Assembly (NCBI RefSeq): GCF_036227485.1
Contig: NZ_CP109479.1
Coordinates: 8,928,001-8,992,000 of the forward strand
Source of the DNA: Streptomyces sp. NBC_01451
GTDB taxonomy: Bacteria > Actinomycetota > Actinomycetes > Streptomycetales > Streptomycetaceae
Length of the DNA stretch: 64,000 nucleotides
Reading direction: 5' to 3'
Part shown: positions 50,766-58,667 of the stretch, piece after piece
Position numbering within the stretch: the stretch's first letter is position 1
How the letters are laid out: each line of letters opens with the position of its first letter
Made by a program: the position numbers and the translations under genes
Notes under the pieces: generated by a model
The model's input: only the letters and a program-made list of their open reading frames with translations
The model's database searches: none
What the model was told of the DNA's origin: nothing

Positions 50766-51614
50766 ATGCCCCAACCTGTGCTCGACATCGTGGCGTTGCG
50801 CAGCCTGACCGCGATCGCCGACCACGGCGGCTTCCATCGCGCGGCCCAGGCGCTCGCCCTCAGCCAGTCCGCGGTCAGCCAGCACGTGCGCCGGCTGGAG
50901 AAGACCCTGGGGCGGCCCGTCGTCGAGCGTGAGGGCCGGGGCACGCGGTTCACCCCGGAGGGGCGGCTGCTCCTCGAACAGGCCCGCCGTGTCCTCGCCG
51001 TCCACGACGAGGCCGTACGCACCCTGCTCGACGTCGACGGCGACACCATCACCCTCGGCTCCACCGAGCACGCCGCCGACCAGTTCCTGCCCCTGCTCAC
51101 CGCGGCCGTCGAGGCGGTGCGCCCCGGCTGCCGGGTGCGGTTCCGCATCGACCGGTCGGCGCGGCTGGTGGAGGCGGTGGAACGTGGCAGTGTGGATGTC
51201 GCGGTGTACGTCACGGAGGCAGCCGCGACGGAGGGCACGCCGGTCGGCGGTCTGCCGCTGACCTGGCACGCTCCGCCCGGCTGGGCGCCCCCGGCCGCCC
51301 CGGCCCCCGTCCCGCTGGTCGCGATCGAGGACCCGTGCGCCATCCGTCGCCGGGCCATCGCGACCCTCGCCGAGCAGGGCGTCGTGGCGTCGGTCGTCGG
51401 CGACGCGGGTTATCTGGCGGGCGTGCTCGACCTCGCCCGCACCGGCCGGGGCGTGGCCCTCCTGGCTACGGTGGGCCCCGCCCCCGATGGCCTCACCCCG
51501 TACAAGGGCCTGCCCCCGGTCCCGCCGATCCCGATGAGCGCCCTGGCCCGCCCGGGTGCGGACCCGGCCACGGTGGAGGCGGCATTCGCGGCGGTGAGAC
51601 GACTACTGACCTGA
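50766..51614 (+). CDS. LysR family transcriptional regulator
   Basis: The 282-residue protein has the LysR HTH (GGFHRAAQALALSQSAVSQH, about residues 18-37) and a periplasmic-binding-like effector domain. Divergent placement next to the sulfonate operon, with a dyad between, makes it the probable regulator of that operon, perhaps sensing a sulfur metabolite. A leaderless start is likely. A hairpin and dispersed repeat copy B follow its stop. Confidence 0.9.
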   Translation: MPQPVLDIVALRSLTAIADHGGFHRAAQALALSQSAVSQHVRRLEKTLGRPVVEREGRGTRFTPEGRLLLEQARRVLAVHDEAVRTLLDVDGDTITLGSTEHAADQFLPLLTAAVEAVRPGCRVRFRIDRSARLVEAVERGSVDVAVYVTEAAATEGTPVGGLPLTWHAPPGWAPPAAPAPVPLVAIEDPCAIRRRAIATLAEQGVVASVVGDAGYLAGVLDLARTGRGVALLATVGPAPDGLTPYKGLPPVPPIPMSALARPGADPATVEAAFAAVRRLLT

Positions 51615-51620
51615 GCGGAA

Positions 51621-51638
51621 GCGCCCCGACAGGGGCGC
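51621..51638 (+). terminator. Hairpin after the LysR gene
   Basis: GCGCCCC and GGGGCGC pair over 7 bp around GACA. Its right arm is the start of the dispersed repeat. Confidence 0.55.
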
Positions 51639-51682
51639 GGGGAACGGCGCGACCAGCCCCCACGGACGCGCAGCAGACGAAC
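51632..51682 (+). repeat. Dispersed intergenic repeat, copy B
   Basis: The sequence begins GGGGCGCGGGGAACGGCGCG and matches copy A at 23365 closely over its first ~25 bp and more loosely after that. Again it lies between the stop of a plus-strand gene and a convergent minus-strand gene. Confidence 0.6.
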
Positions 51683-51693
51683 TACGTAGCAGC

Positions 51694-52110
51694 TCAGGTC
51701 CCCAACGTCCGCGCCAGAGCGGCACGTTGGAGCGGCAAAACCTCTTCGTGCAGCTCACGCCCCCGGGCCGTCAGAGCGACCCGAACCCCCCGCCGGTCCT
51801 CCACACACATGCTGCGCTCCACCAGACCCTCCTTCTCCAGCCGCCCGATGAGCCGCGACAGCGCGCTCTGGCTGAGGTGGACCCGCCCGGCGATGTCCTG
51901 CACCCTGCACTGCTCGCCAGAGTCGGAGGTGTCCGTCACGGCGGCTGCCCCGGAGACGAGGACGTCGAGTACCTCGAAGTCACTGGCGCCCAGGCCGTGC
52001 GGATGCAGCACACGGTCGATCTCGCACATCGTGCGGGCGTGCGCCGCCAGGATGTCCCGCCACTGGTCCGCCAGCCCCGCACCGGCCCTGTTCGTTGCCA
52101 TGCACTCCAT
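51694..52110 (-). CDS. MarR family transcriptional regulator
   Basis: The 138-residue protein is a single MarR winged HTH: IAGRVHLSQSALSRLIGRLE (about 76-95) and the wing MCVEDRRGVRVALTARG. MarR dimers bind short palindromes and respond to small phenolic or oxidative ligands. ATG 52110 is used; ATG 52101 is also in frame. A near-perfect 12-bp palindrome lies 5 bp upstream, so it probably represses itself. No target gene is adjacent. Confidence 0.88.
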   Translation of the reverse strand: MECMATNRAGAGLADQWRDILAAHARTMCEIDRVLHPHGLGASDFEVLDVLVSGAAAVTDTSDSGEQCRVQDIAGRVHLSQSALSRLIGRLEKEGLVERSMCVEDRRGVRVALTARGRELHEEVLPLQRAALARTLGT

Positions 52111-52114
52111 GTTA

Positions 52115-52126
52115 ATGCGTATGCAT
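52115..52126. promoter_or_regulatory. Candidate MarR operator
   Basis: ATGCGTATGCAT is palindromic except for one central base pair and lies immediately upstream of the MarR start. Confidence 0.5.
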
Positions 52127-52162
52127 AAAAACCGACGTGTCCGAGGTGGTGTGAGAGCCGAC

Positions 52163-53194
52163 TCAGGCAGAGCCCCGCTCGACCAGCTCGGTGGGCAGGA
52201 TCACCGCCGCCGGGTCCTCGCCGCCGATCTGGGCGAGCAGCACCCGGACCATCTCGGCGCTGATCCGGTCGTAGGGCTGTCTGATGGTCGTCAGCTGGGG
52301 GCGGGCGGCCAGGGCGGCGGAGGAGTCGTCGAAGCCGCCCACCGAAACGTCCCCGGGAACGCTGCGTCCCGCACGCTCCAGTGCGGTCAGGACTCCCTGC
52401 GCCATCAGGTCGGACGCGACGAACACGGCGTCCAGGTCCGGGGACTGGGCCAGCAGCCTCTCCGCGCCCGCCTCGCCGCTGGCCCGGCTGTAGTCGCCGG
52501 AGACGACGAGGCGGTCGTCGTGCTCGATGCCCTCCTCGGCGAGGACCTCGCGGTAGCCGGCGAGGCGTTCCACCCCGCCCGGGGTGTCGAGCGGGCCGGT
52601 GACCATGCCGATACGGCGGCGCCCCAGCGACAGGAGATGGCGGACCATGTCCCGGGCGCCGTCGCGGTCGGCCGCCGCCACGTAGCTCACCTTGGAGCCG
52701 AGGCCGATCGGCTTGCCGCACGCGACGAGCGGTACACCCGCCTCGCACAGCTCCTGGGCGACCGGGTCACCGGAGTGGCTGGAGACCAGCAGCACCCCGT
52801 CGACATGACCGGCGGTGATGTACCGCGTGATGCGGCGCCGCTCGTCCTCGGTGCCCGCCAGCATCAGCAGCAGCGGGATGTCGTGCGCTGCCAGTGCCTG
52901 GGTGCAACCCCGCAGCAGCACATTGAAGTTGGGGTCCTCGAAGAAGCGTTCCTGAGGCTCCGTCAGCAGGAAGCCGATCGAGTCCGAGCGGCCGGTGATG
53001 AGCGAGCGGGCGTGGCGGTTCACCACGTAACCCGTTTTGCGGATCGCGGCGTTCACCGCCTCGTGGGCGGTCGGGCTGACGTAGTGCCCGCCGTTGAGCA
53101 CGCGTGAGACGGTGCCTCGGGATACTCCTGCCTCGCGGGCCACGTCGTGGATCGTCGGCGGTTTGCGCCGGCCCCCGGTATTGCTCATGGTCAT
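52163..53194 (-). CDS. LacI family repressor of the galactan locus
   Basis: The 343-residue protein has a LacI HTH (IHDVAREAGVSRGTVSRVLN, residues 15-34) and a sugar-binding domain. It ends the ABC-transporter operon: ATG 53194 overlaps the permease stop by 4 bp. A 14-bp palindrome of LacI type lies at 56389 in front of the operon, so it probably controls its own operon and the GH42/GH53 genes in response to galacto-oligosaccharide. Confidence 0.92.
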   Translation of the reverse strand: MTMSNTGGRRKPPTIHDVAREAGVSRGTVSRVLNGGHYVSPTAHEAVNAAIRKTGYVVNRHARSLITGRSDSIGFLLTEPQERFFEDPNFNVLLRGCTQALAAHDIPLLLMLAGTEDERRRITRYITAGHVDGVLLVSSHSGDPVAQELCEAGVPLVACGKPIGLGSKVSYVAAADRDGARDMVRHLLSLGRRRIGMVTGPLDTPGGVERLAGYREVLAEEGIEHDDRLVVSGDYSRASGEAGAERLLAQSPDLDAVFVASDLMAQGVLTALERAGRSVPGDVSVGGFDDSSAALAARPQLTTIRQPYDRISAEMVRVLLAQIGGEDPAAVILPTELVERGSA

Positions 53195-54096
53195 GACTTT
53201 ACGGCTCCGGAGAGCAGGTCGAGGCTCCAGAACCGCTGGATGACCAGGAAGAGCGCGATGAGCGGGATGACCGCCAGAAGCGCGCCCGTGATCACCAGCG
53301 TGTACAGGGCCGGGGTGTTCGCTCCCTGTTCGAGGAGCGTGAACAGACCCAGCGTGATCGGGAACTTCTCGTCGTCGCTGAGCATGATGTAGGGGAGCAG
53401 GAAGTTGTTCCACACGGCCACGAACTGGAACAGGAACACCGTCACGAGGCCCGGGATCATCATCGGGAGCGCGACCCGGGTGAAGATCCGCCACTCGCCC
53501 GCGCCGTCCATCCGCCCGGCCTCGACCACGTCGGCAGGCACCGCCGCGGCGGCGTAGATCCGCGCGAGGTATATCCCGTACGGGGAGAGGATCAGCGGCA
53601 GCAGCACGGACGCGTAGGAGTCCGTGATGTCGGCCTTCGCCAGCAGCAGGTACTGGGGGATCGCGAGGATCACCGGCGGCATCAGCACGCCCGCCATCAG
53701 GACGCTGAACACCGTCTCCCGGCCGCGGAAGCGGTAGACCGCCAGCGCGTAGCCGCTGATCGCCGAGACGGCTGTCGAGAGGAGGGCGCCGAGACCGGCG
53801 TAGAGGGCGGAGTTGCCCATCCACTTCCAGTAGACGCCGTCGCGGTAGGCGCTCAGCTCCTTCACGTTGTCGGTGAAGCCGCTGCCGGGCAGGAACGTGA
53901 ACGTGGAGAACAGCTCACTGCCCGACTTCGTCGCCGCGATCACCACCCACGCCACCGGCAGCAGGCAGTACAGGGCGCCCAGCAGCAGGGTGAGCGTCGG
54001 GACGAGGGCGATCCGGCCGCGCAGCGGCGGGCGCCGCACGGTGCCGGGCCTGGTGCCCGTCGCCGCTTCCGCCTTGCCCATGGCAAGAGAACTCAT
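53191..54096 (-). CDS. Carbohydrate ABC transporter permease (MalG type)
   Basis: The 301-residue protein has six membrane helices and the MalG-type EAA loop VVEAGRMDGAGEWRIFTRVA. ATG 54096 follows closely on the stop of the MalF-type partner. The two permeases form the channel for oligosaccharide uptake. No ATPase is encoded here; such Streptomyces systems share MsiK elsewhere. Confidence 0.92.
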   Translation of the reverse strand: MSSLAMGKAEAATGTRPGTVRRPPLRGRIALVPTLTLLLGALYCLLPVAWVVIAATKSGSELFSTFTFLPGSGFTDNVKELSAYRDGVYWKWMGNSALYAGLGALLSTAVSAISGYALAVYRFRGRETVFSVLMAGVLMPPVILAIPQYLLLAKADITDSYASVLLPLILSPYGIYLARIYAAAAVPADVVEAGRMDGAGEWRIFTRVALPMMIPGLVTVFLFQFVAVWNNFLLPYIMLSDDEKFPITLGLFTLLEQGANTPALYTLVITGALLAVIPLIALFLVIQRFWSLDLLSGAVKS

Positions 54097-55016
54097 CGTG
54101 CTGCCTCCTGCTTGTTACGGGAGTTCGCGGCCCGCAGGAAGCCGAACGACAGGACCAGTGTGACGATCGCGATGATCGTCGCCTCGGCCGCGGCCGAGTA
54201 GATGTCACCCTTGCCGAAGGCGTCCTGGTACACCTTCATCAGCGGACTCCACGTCGTGGACACGGAGTTGGTGAGCGGCTTGAGGGTGGTCGGCTCGCTG
54301 AACACCTGGAGCGTCGCGATGATCGAGAAGAAGAAGGTCAGCACCAGCGAGGGCGCCACCATCGGGATCTTGATCCGCAGCGCGGTCTGCAGCGGGGTGG
54401 CGCCGTCCAGCTTCGCCGCCTCGTACACCTCGGCCGGGATGGACCGCAGCGAGGTGTAGATGACGATCATGTTGAAGCCGGTACCGCCCCACACCGCGAT
54501 GTTCGAGAGGGCCAGGTACAGCGGACCGCCGTCCAGCAGGTCCGGCTGCGGCATCCCCAGCCTGTCGAGGACGAAGTAGAACGGACTGACGTCCGGCAGG
54601 TACAGGAAGCCCCAGAGCAGCGCGGCGACGACGCCAGGAATGGCGTACGGCAGGAAGATCGCGAGCCGGGTGAAGGGGGTGAACCGCACCTTGTCCGCGT
54701 CGAGCATCAGCGCGAAGACGAGGGCGAGACCCAGCATCACCGGGACCACGATCGCGCCGTAGCCGACCACGCGCAGGGCGCCGTCCAGCAGCTCGCTGTC
54801 GGTGAGGGCGTCGGTGTAGTTGCCGATGCCCGCCCAGACCTCTTTCCGCGCCCCGGCGCCGAGGCCCAGGCCGGACACCTTCACCTTGTGCAGGCTCAGC
54901 CAGAGCGCGTAGCCGATGGGCAGTGCGAAGAAGAGGGCGAAGAGGGTCACCGCGGGGAGGAGGAAGGCGTACGGGGCCCCCTTGACCCCGTACGACCTCC
55001 GGCGTGCGCTGGTCAC
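54093..55016 (-). CDS. Sugar ABC transporter permease (MalF type)
   Basis: The 307-residue protein has six membrane helices and the EAA loop VYEAAKLDGATPLQTALRI near residue 210. GTG 55016 overlaps the SBP stop by 4 bp, and its stop overlaps the MalG-type start. It is the first permease subunit of the importer. Confidence 0.92.
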   Translation of the reverse strand: MTSARRRSYGVKGAPYAFLLPAVTLFALFFALPIGYALWLSLHKVKVSGLGLGAGARKEVWAGIGNYTDALTDSELLDGALRVVGYGAIVVPVMLGLALVFALMLDADKVRFTPFTRLAIFLPYAIPGVVAALLWGFLYLPDVSPFYFVLDRLGMPQPDLLDGGPLYLALSNIAVWGGTGFNMIVIYTSLRSIPAEVYEAAKLDGATPLQTALRIKIPMVAPSLVLTFFFSIIATLQVFSEPTTLKPLTNSVSTTWSPLMKVYQDAFGKGDIYSAAAEATIIAIVTLVLSFGFLRAANSRNKQEAAR

Positions 55017-56329
55017 TCCGCGACTCCGAAGCCCTGCTTCTTCAGGTCGGCGACCGTGTCGTCCTGCATGGTCTTGAGGGCTGCACCGAAGTCCGACTTG
55101 TTCTTCGCGGCGGCGGCGAACGCGTCCTTGAAGGAGGTGTACGCCACGTTCACGTTCGGGCCCCACGCGGAGGGCGCCGTGGTCTTCGCGATCTCGGCGG
55201 CCTTGGTGTAGAAGTCCGCCTGGTTGGAGAAGAAGTCGGGCGACTTGACGAACGCGCCGCTGAGCTGGGCGCCCGTGGCGGCCGGGTAGATCCCGCCCTC
55301 CTTCGCGAGCGCGGCCAGCGCGGCACGGTCGGTGTTCAGCCAGGCGGCGAACTTCGCGGCGGCCGACCTGTGGCCCGAGTCGGTGGTGACGGCGGTCGAG
55401 GAGCCGCCCCAGCTGCCCGTCACGTCCTCACTGGCCGACCACTGGGGGAGCGGGGCCATGGCCCACTTGCCCTTGGTGTCCGGTGCGGCCGTCGTCAGCG
55501 TGCCAGGCGCCCACACCGCGCTGACCCAAGCGATCTGCTTGCCGGTGTTGAGCGCCTTGTTCCAGGCCGGGGTGTACATCGGCTGGTTGTCGATGGCGCC
55601 CTCCTTGACGAGGCCGCCCCAGAACGTGGCGACCTTCTGGGTCGCCGCGTCGTCGATCCCGACCTTCCACTTCTCGCCGGAGGTCGTCCACCACTTGGCG
55701 CCGGCCTGCTGGGCCAGCCCCGCGAAGAGGCCGGAGTCGTTGGCGGAGAAGGTGGTGAGGTCCTTGTCCGGGGCCTTCTTCTTCAGCGCGCGGGCGGTGT
55801 CCGCGAACTCGGCCCACGTGGTCGGGACCTTCAGGCCGTACTGCTTGAAGAGGTCCTCGCGGTAGTAGAACATCATCGGTCCGATGTCCTGCGGCACCGC
55901 GTACACCGCGTCCGTGCCCAGCGTCGTCTGCTGCCAGACACCGTCGGCGAAGTCCTTCTTGGTGTCGCCGACATCGCCCGAGATGTCCGCGAGCGCGTCA
56001 TTGCTGACCAGCGTCGGCAGCGCCTGGTACTCGGCCTGCACCAGGTCCGGCGCCTTCTTGGCCTTGTGCGCGGTGAGGATCTTGGTGACCAGGGTGTCGC
56101 CGGAAGCCTGCTTCTTCACCGTGACGGTGATCTGCTGCTCCTTGCCCGGCCCCTTGTTCCACAGGTCGACGACCTTGTCCATGCCGGGCGTCCAGGTCCA
56201 GTACGTCAGCGACACCGGGCCCGACTGGGCGTCGCTGTCGTCGTCGGACCCGCAAGCGGCGAGTGTGGTGGCGCCGAGCGTGACGGCGACTGCGGTTGCC
56301 ACGAGGCGCCACTGCTTCGTGTTCGGCAT
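55013..56329 (-). CDS. Sugar ABC transporter substrate-binding lipoprotein
   Basis: The 438-residue protein has a lipoprotein signal with lipobox LAAC (Cys26) and a family-1 solute-binding fold (SLTYWTWTPGMDKVVDLWN, DIGPMMFYYREDLFKQYGL). It captures an oligosaccharide outside the cell. The neighbouring GH42 and GH53 enzymes indicate galacto-oligosaccharides from galactan. ATG 56329 has GGGGAGAA upstream, downstream of a LacI-type operator and a TTGACA promoter. Confidence 0.93.
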   Translation of the reverse strand: MPNTKQWRLVATAVAVTLGATTLAACGSDDDSDAQSGPVSLTYWTWTPGMDKVVDLWNKGPGKEQQITVTVKKQASGDTLVTKILTAHKAKKAPDLVQAEYQALPTLVSNDALADISGDVGDTKKDFADGVWQQTTLGTDAVYAVPQDIGPMMFYYREDLFKQYGLKVPTTWAEFADTARALKKKAPDKDLTTFSANDSGLFAGLAQQAGAKWWTTSGEKWKVGIDDAATQKVATFWGGLVKEGAIDNQPMYTPAWNKALNTGKQIAWVSAVWAPGTLTTAAPDTKGKWAMAPLPQWSASEDVTGSWGGSSTAVTTDSGHRSAAAKFAAWLNTDRAALAALAKEGGIYPAATGAQLSGAFVKSPDFFSNQADFYTKAAEIAKTTAPSAWGPNVNVAYTSFKDAFAAAAKNKSDFGAALKTMQDDTVADLKKQGFGVAE

Positions 56330-56388
56330 GGAACGTTCTCCCCTGACCCGGTGGGGCCCTCGCCTGCTGCGAAGACCCGCCATGCTTC

Positions 56389-56402
56389 TGTGAGCGTTCA
56401 CA
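56389..56402. promoter_or_regulatory. LacI-type operator of the galactan locus
   Basis: TGTGAGCGTTCACA is a palindrome with one mismatched pair and a CG centre, the LacI/GalR form. It overlaps the expected transcription start of the ABC operon, directly after its -10 box. Confidence 0.7.
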
Positions 56403-56430
56403 GTAGAGAAACACACTGGACACTTGTCAA
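56402..56430 (-). promoter_or_regulatory. Promoter of the galactan ABC operon
   Basis: On the minus strand TTGACA (56430-56425) and TCTACT (56407-56402) are separated by exactly 17 bp. Confidence 0.65.
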
Positions 56431-56453
56431 TGGTTGTTGCCGTGCGGTTATCT
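56424..56453 (+). promoter_or_regulatory. Candidate promoter of the GH42-GH53 genes
   Basis: TTGTCA (56424-56429) and TTATCT (56448-56453) are 18 bp apart. Its -35 overlaps the -35 of the divergent ABC promoter. Confidence 0.5.
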
Positions 56454-56531
56454 AGGCCCCGCACCACGGAAGCTGTGTGTGCACGTTCCCAAGATTCGTT
56501 CCAGAGTGACCAACCGACCGGGAGACATTCC

Positions 56532-58553
56532 ATGCCGGAGACCACCCCCACGGGCCTCACCGGGCTTGCCTTCGGCGGGGACTACAACCCCGAGCAGTGG
56601 CCGGAAAGCGTCTGGCCGGAGGACGTCCGGCTGATGCGCGAGGCCGGTGTCACGATGGTCAGCGTCGGAATCTTCTCGTGGGCCCTGCTGGAGACCGCGC
56701 CCGGGGTGTACGACTTCGGCTGGCTCGACCGCCTGCTGGACCTGCTGCACGAGAACGGCATCCGCGCCGACCTCGGTACGCCCACCGTGGCACCGCCGGC
56801 CTGGTTCTACCGCGAGCACCCGGACGCGCTGCCGGTCACCCCCGAGGGTGTGCGCTTCGAGTTCGGCTCCCGCGCCGCGATCTGTCACAGCAACGCCGAC
56901 TACCGAGCCGCCGCCGCGAACATCACCACGAAACTCGCCGAGCGCTACGGCGCCCATCCGGCACTCGCCATGTGGCACGTCCACAACGAGTACGGCGTCC
57001 CCGTCTCCGCCTGCTACTGCGACTCCTGCGCCGCCCACTTCCGCCGCTGGCTGGAGACGGCGTACGAGACGGTCGACGGCGTCAACGAGGCATGGGGAAC
57101 CGCCTTCTGGGGCCAGCGGTACGCCACGTTCGAGCACATCAACCCACCGCGCGCCACGCCCACCGTCGGCAACCCGGGCCAGGCACTGGACTACAAGCGG
57201 TTCGCCGACGCCACCATGCGCGAGAACTTCGTGATGGAGCGGGACATCCTGCACCGCCTGTCGCCCGGCGTGCCGGTCACCACCAACTTCATGACCGCGC
57301 TCAGCCAGTGCGACTCCGTCGACTACTGGGCCTGGGGCCGCGAGGTCGACATCGTCACCAACGACCACTACCTGATCACCGACGGCCGCCGCACCCACGT
57401 CAACCTGGCGATGGCCGCCGACCTCACCCGATCCGTCGGCGACGGCGCCCCCTGGATCCTCCTCGAACACTCCACCTCGGGCGTCAACTGGCAGGCCCGC
57501 AACCCCGCGAAGGCACCGGGCCAGATGGCCCGCAACTCCCTCGCCCATGTCGCCCGGGGCTCCGAGGGCGCGATGTTCTTCCAGTGGCGCCAGTCCCGGC
57601 GCGGCGCCGAGAAGTTCCACTCGGCGATGCTCCCGCACGGCGGCACGGAGACCCGCGTCTGGCGCGAGGTCGTCGAACTCGGCGCCTCCCTCGACTCGTT
57701 GGCGTCCATCCGCTCCACCCGCACCGTCGCCGACGTCGCCGTCCTGTGGGACTGGCACTCCTGGTGGGCGCAGAACCTCCAGTGGCGCCCCAGCGAGGAC
57801 CACGACCCGCGCGAGCGTGCCGACGCCTTCTACGAGGCCCTGTACGACCGCCACCTCACGGTCGACTTCGCCCACCCCGAAGCCGACTTGTCGGCCTATC
57901 CCCTTGTCGTCGTTCCCGCCCTGTACCTGATGACGGAGGCCGCCGGGAACAACCTCAGGGAATACGTCGAGAACGGCGGCACCCTCGTCGTCTCGTACTT
58001 CTCCGGCATCGTCGACGAGCACGACGCCGTGCACGAGGGCCCCTACCCGGGTGCCCTGCGCGACGTACTCGGCCTGACCGTCGAGGAGTTCTCCCCGCTG
58101 CTCCAGGGCGACTCCGTGCGCATCACCGGCCCCGACGGCTCCGAGCTGACCGGCGACGTGTGGACCGAGTCCGTCGTCCCGCGCGGCGCCGAGACCGTGT
58201 GGACGTACGCCGACGGACTCACCGCCGACCAGCCGGCCGTCACCCGCCACCGCCTCGGCGAGGGCACCGCCTGGTACGTGTCGACCCGCCTCGACGCGTA
58301 CGGCCTGGACGCCCTGCTCGGCTGGGCCACCGAGGACGCCGACATCGCACCCCGCGCCGATCTCCCGCACGACGTCGAACTCGTCCGCCGCACCGGCGAG
58401 TCGGGCACCTACCTGTTCGCCGTCAACCACAGCGCGTCGGACGCCAAGGTGCCCCTGGAGGCCCCCGGCACCGAACTGCTGACGGGCGAACGGGCAGCGG
58501 GCCGCCTCGCGCTGCCCGCCGGAGCCGTCCGGGTCGTACGACTCGACGGCTGA
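56532..58553 (+). CDS. GH42 beta-galactosidase
   Basis: The 673-residue protein has the GH42 three-domain form. Landmarks: FGGDYNPEQWPESVW, catalytic acid/base Glu in HVHNEYG near residue 151, nucleophile Glu in ILLEHSTSG near residue 311, and a Cys cluster CYCDSC that binds zinc in some relatives. A beta-sandwich ends the protein. No signal peptide is present, so it acts in the cell on imported galacto-oligosaccharides. ATG 56532 has GGGAGA upstream. GH53 follows. Confidence 0.93.
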   Translation: MPETTPTGLTGLAFGGDYNPEQWPESVWPEDVRLMREAGVTMVSVGIFSWALLETAPGVYDFGWLDRLLDLLHENGIRADLGTPTVAPPAWFYREHPDALPVTPEGVRFEFGSRAAICHSNADYRAAAANITTKLAERYGAHPALAMWHVHNEYGVPVSACYCDSCAAHFRRWLETAYETVDGVNEAWGTAFWGQRYATFEHINPPRATPTVGNPGQALDYKRFADATMRENFVMERDILHRLSPGVPVTTNFMTALSQCDSVDYWAWGREVDIVTNDHYLITDGRRTHVNLAMAADLTRSVGDGAPWILLEHSTSGVNWQARNPAKAPGQMARNSLAHVARGSEGAMFFQWRQSRRGAEKFHSAMLPHGGTETRVWREVVELGASLDSLASIRSTRTVADVAVLWDWHSWWAQNLQWRPSEDHDPRERADAFYEALYDRHLTVDFAHPEADLSAYPLVVVPALYLMTEAAGNNLREYVENGGTLVVSYFSGIVDEHDAVHEGPYPGALRDVLGLTVEEFSPLLQGDSVRITGPDGSELTGDVWTESVVPRGAETVWTYADGLTADQPAVTRHRLGEGTAWYVSTRLDAYGLDALLGWATEDADIAPRADLPHDVELVRRTGESGTYLFAVNHSASDAKVPLEAPGTELLTGERAAGRLALPAGAVRVVRLDG

Positions 58554-58563
58554 GCCGCAAGTT

Positions 58564-58605
58564 CCCCTCCGCCCGTGCGTGCCACGAGAGCCGCGGGCGG
58601 AGGGG
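58564..58605 (+). terminator. Strong hairpin between GH42 and GH53
   Basis: CCCCTCCGCCCG and CGGGCGGAGGGG form a perfect 12-bp stem with an 18-base loop, 10 bp after the GH42 stop. It may end most transcripts before GH53 or protect the upstream mRNA end. Confidence 0.65.
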
Positions 58606-58667
58606 CCCCTCCCGCCCCTCAGGAGGGACACCCCCAACCCATTACGTCGAAGGGACGACGGACGACG

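Noticed and set aside
56478..56510. Second LacI operator in the GH42 leader (TGTGTGCACGTT).
   Set aside because: The arms match poorly with the clear site at 56389 and are not self-complementary beyond a few bases.
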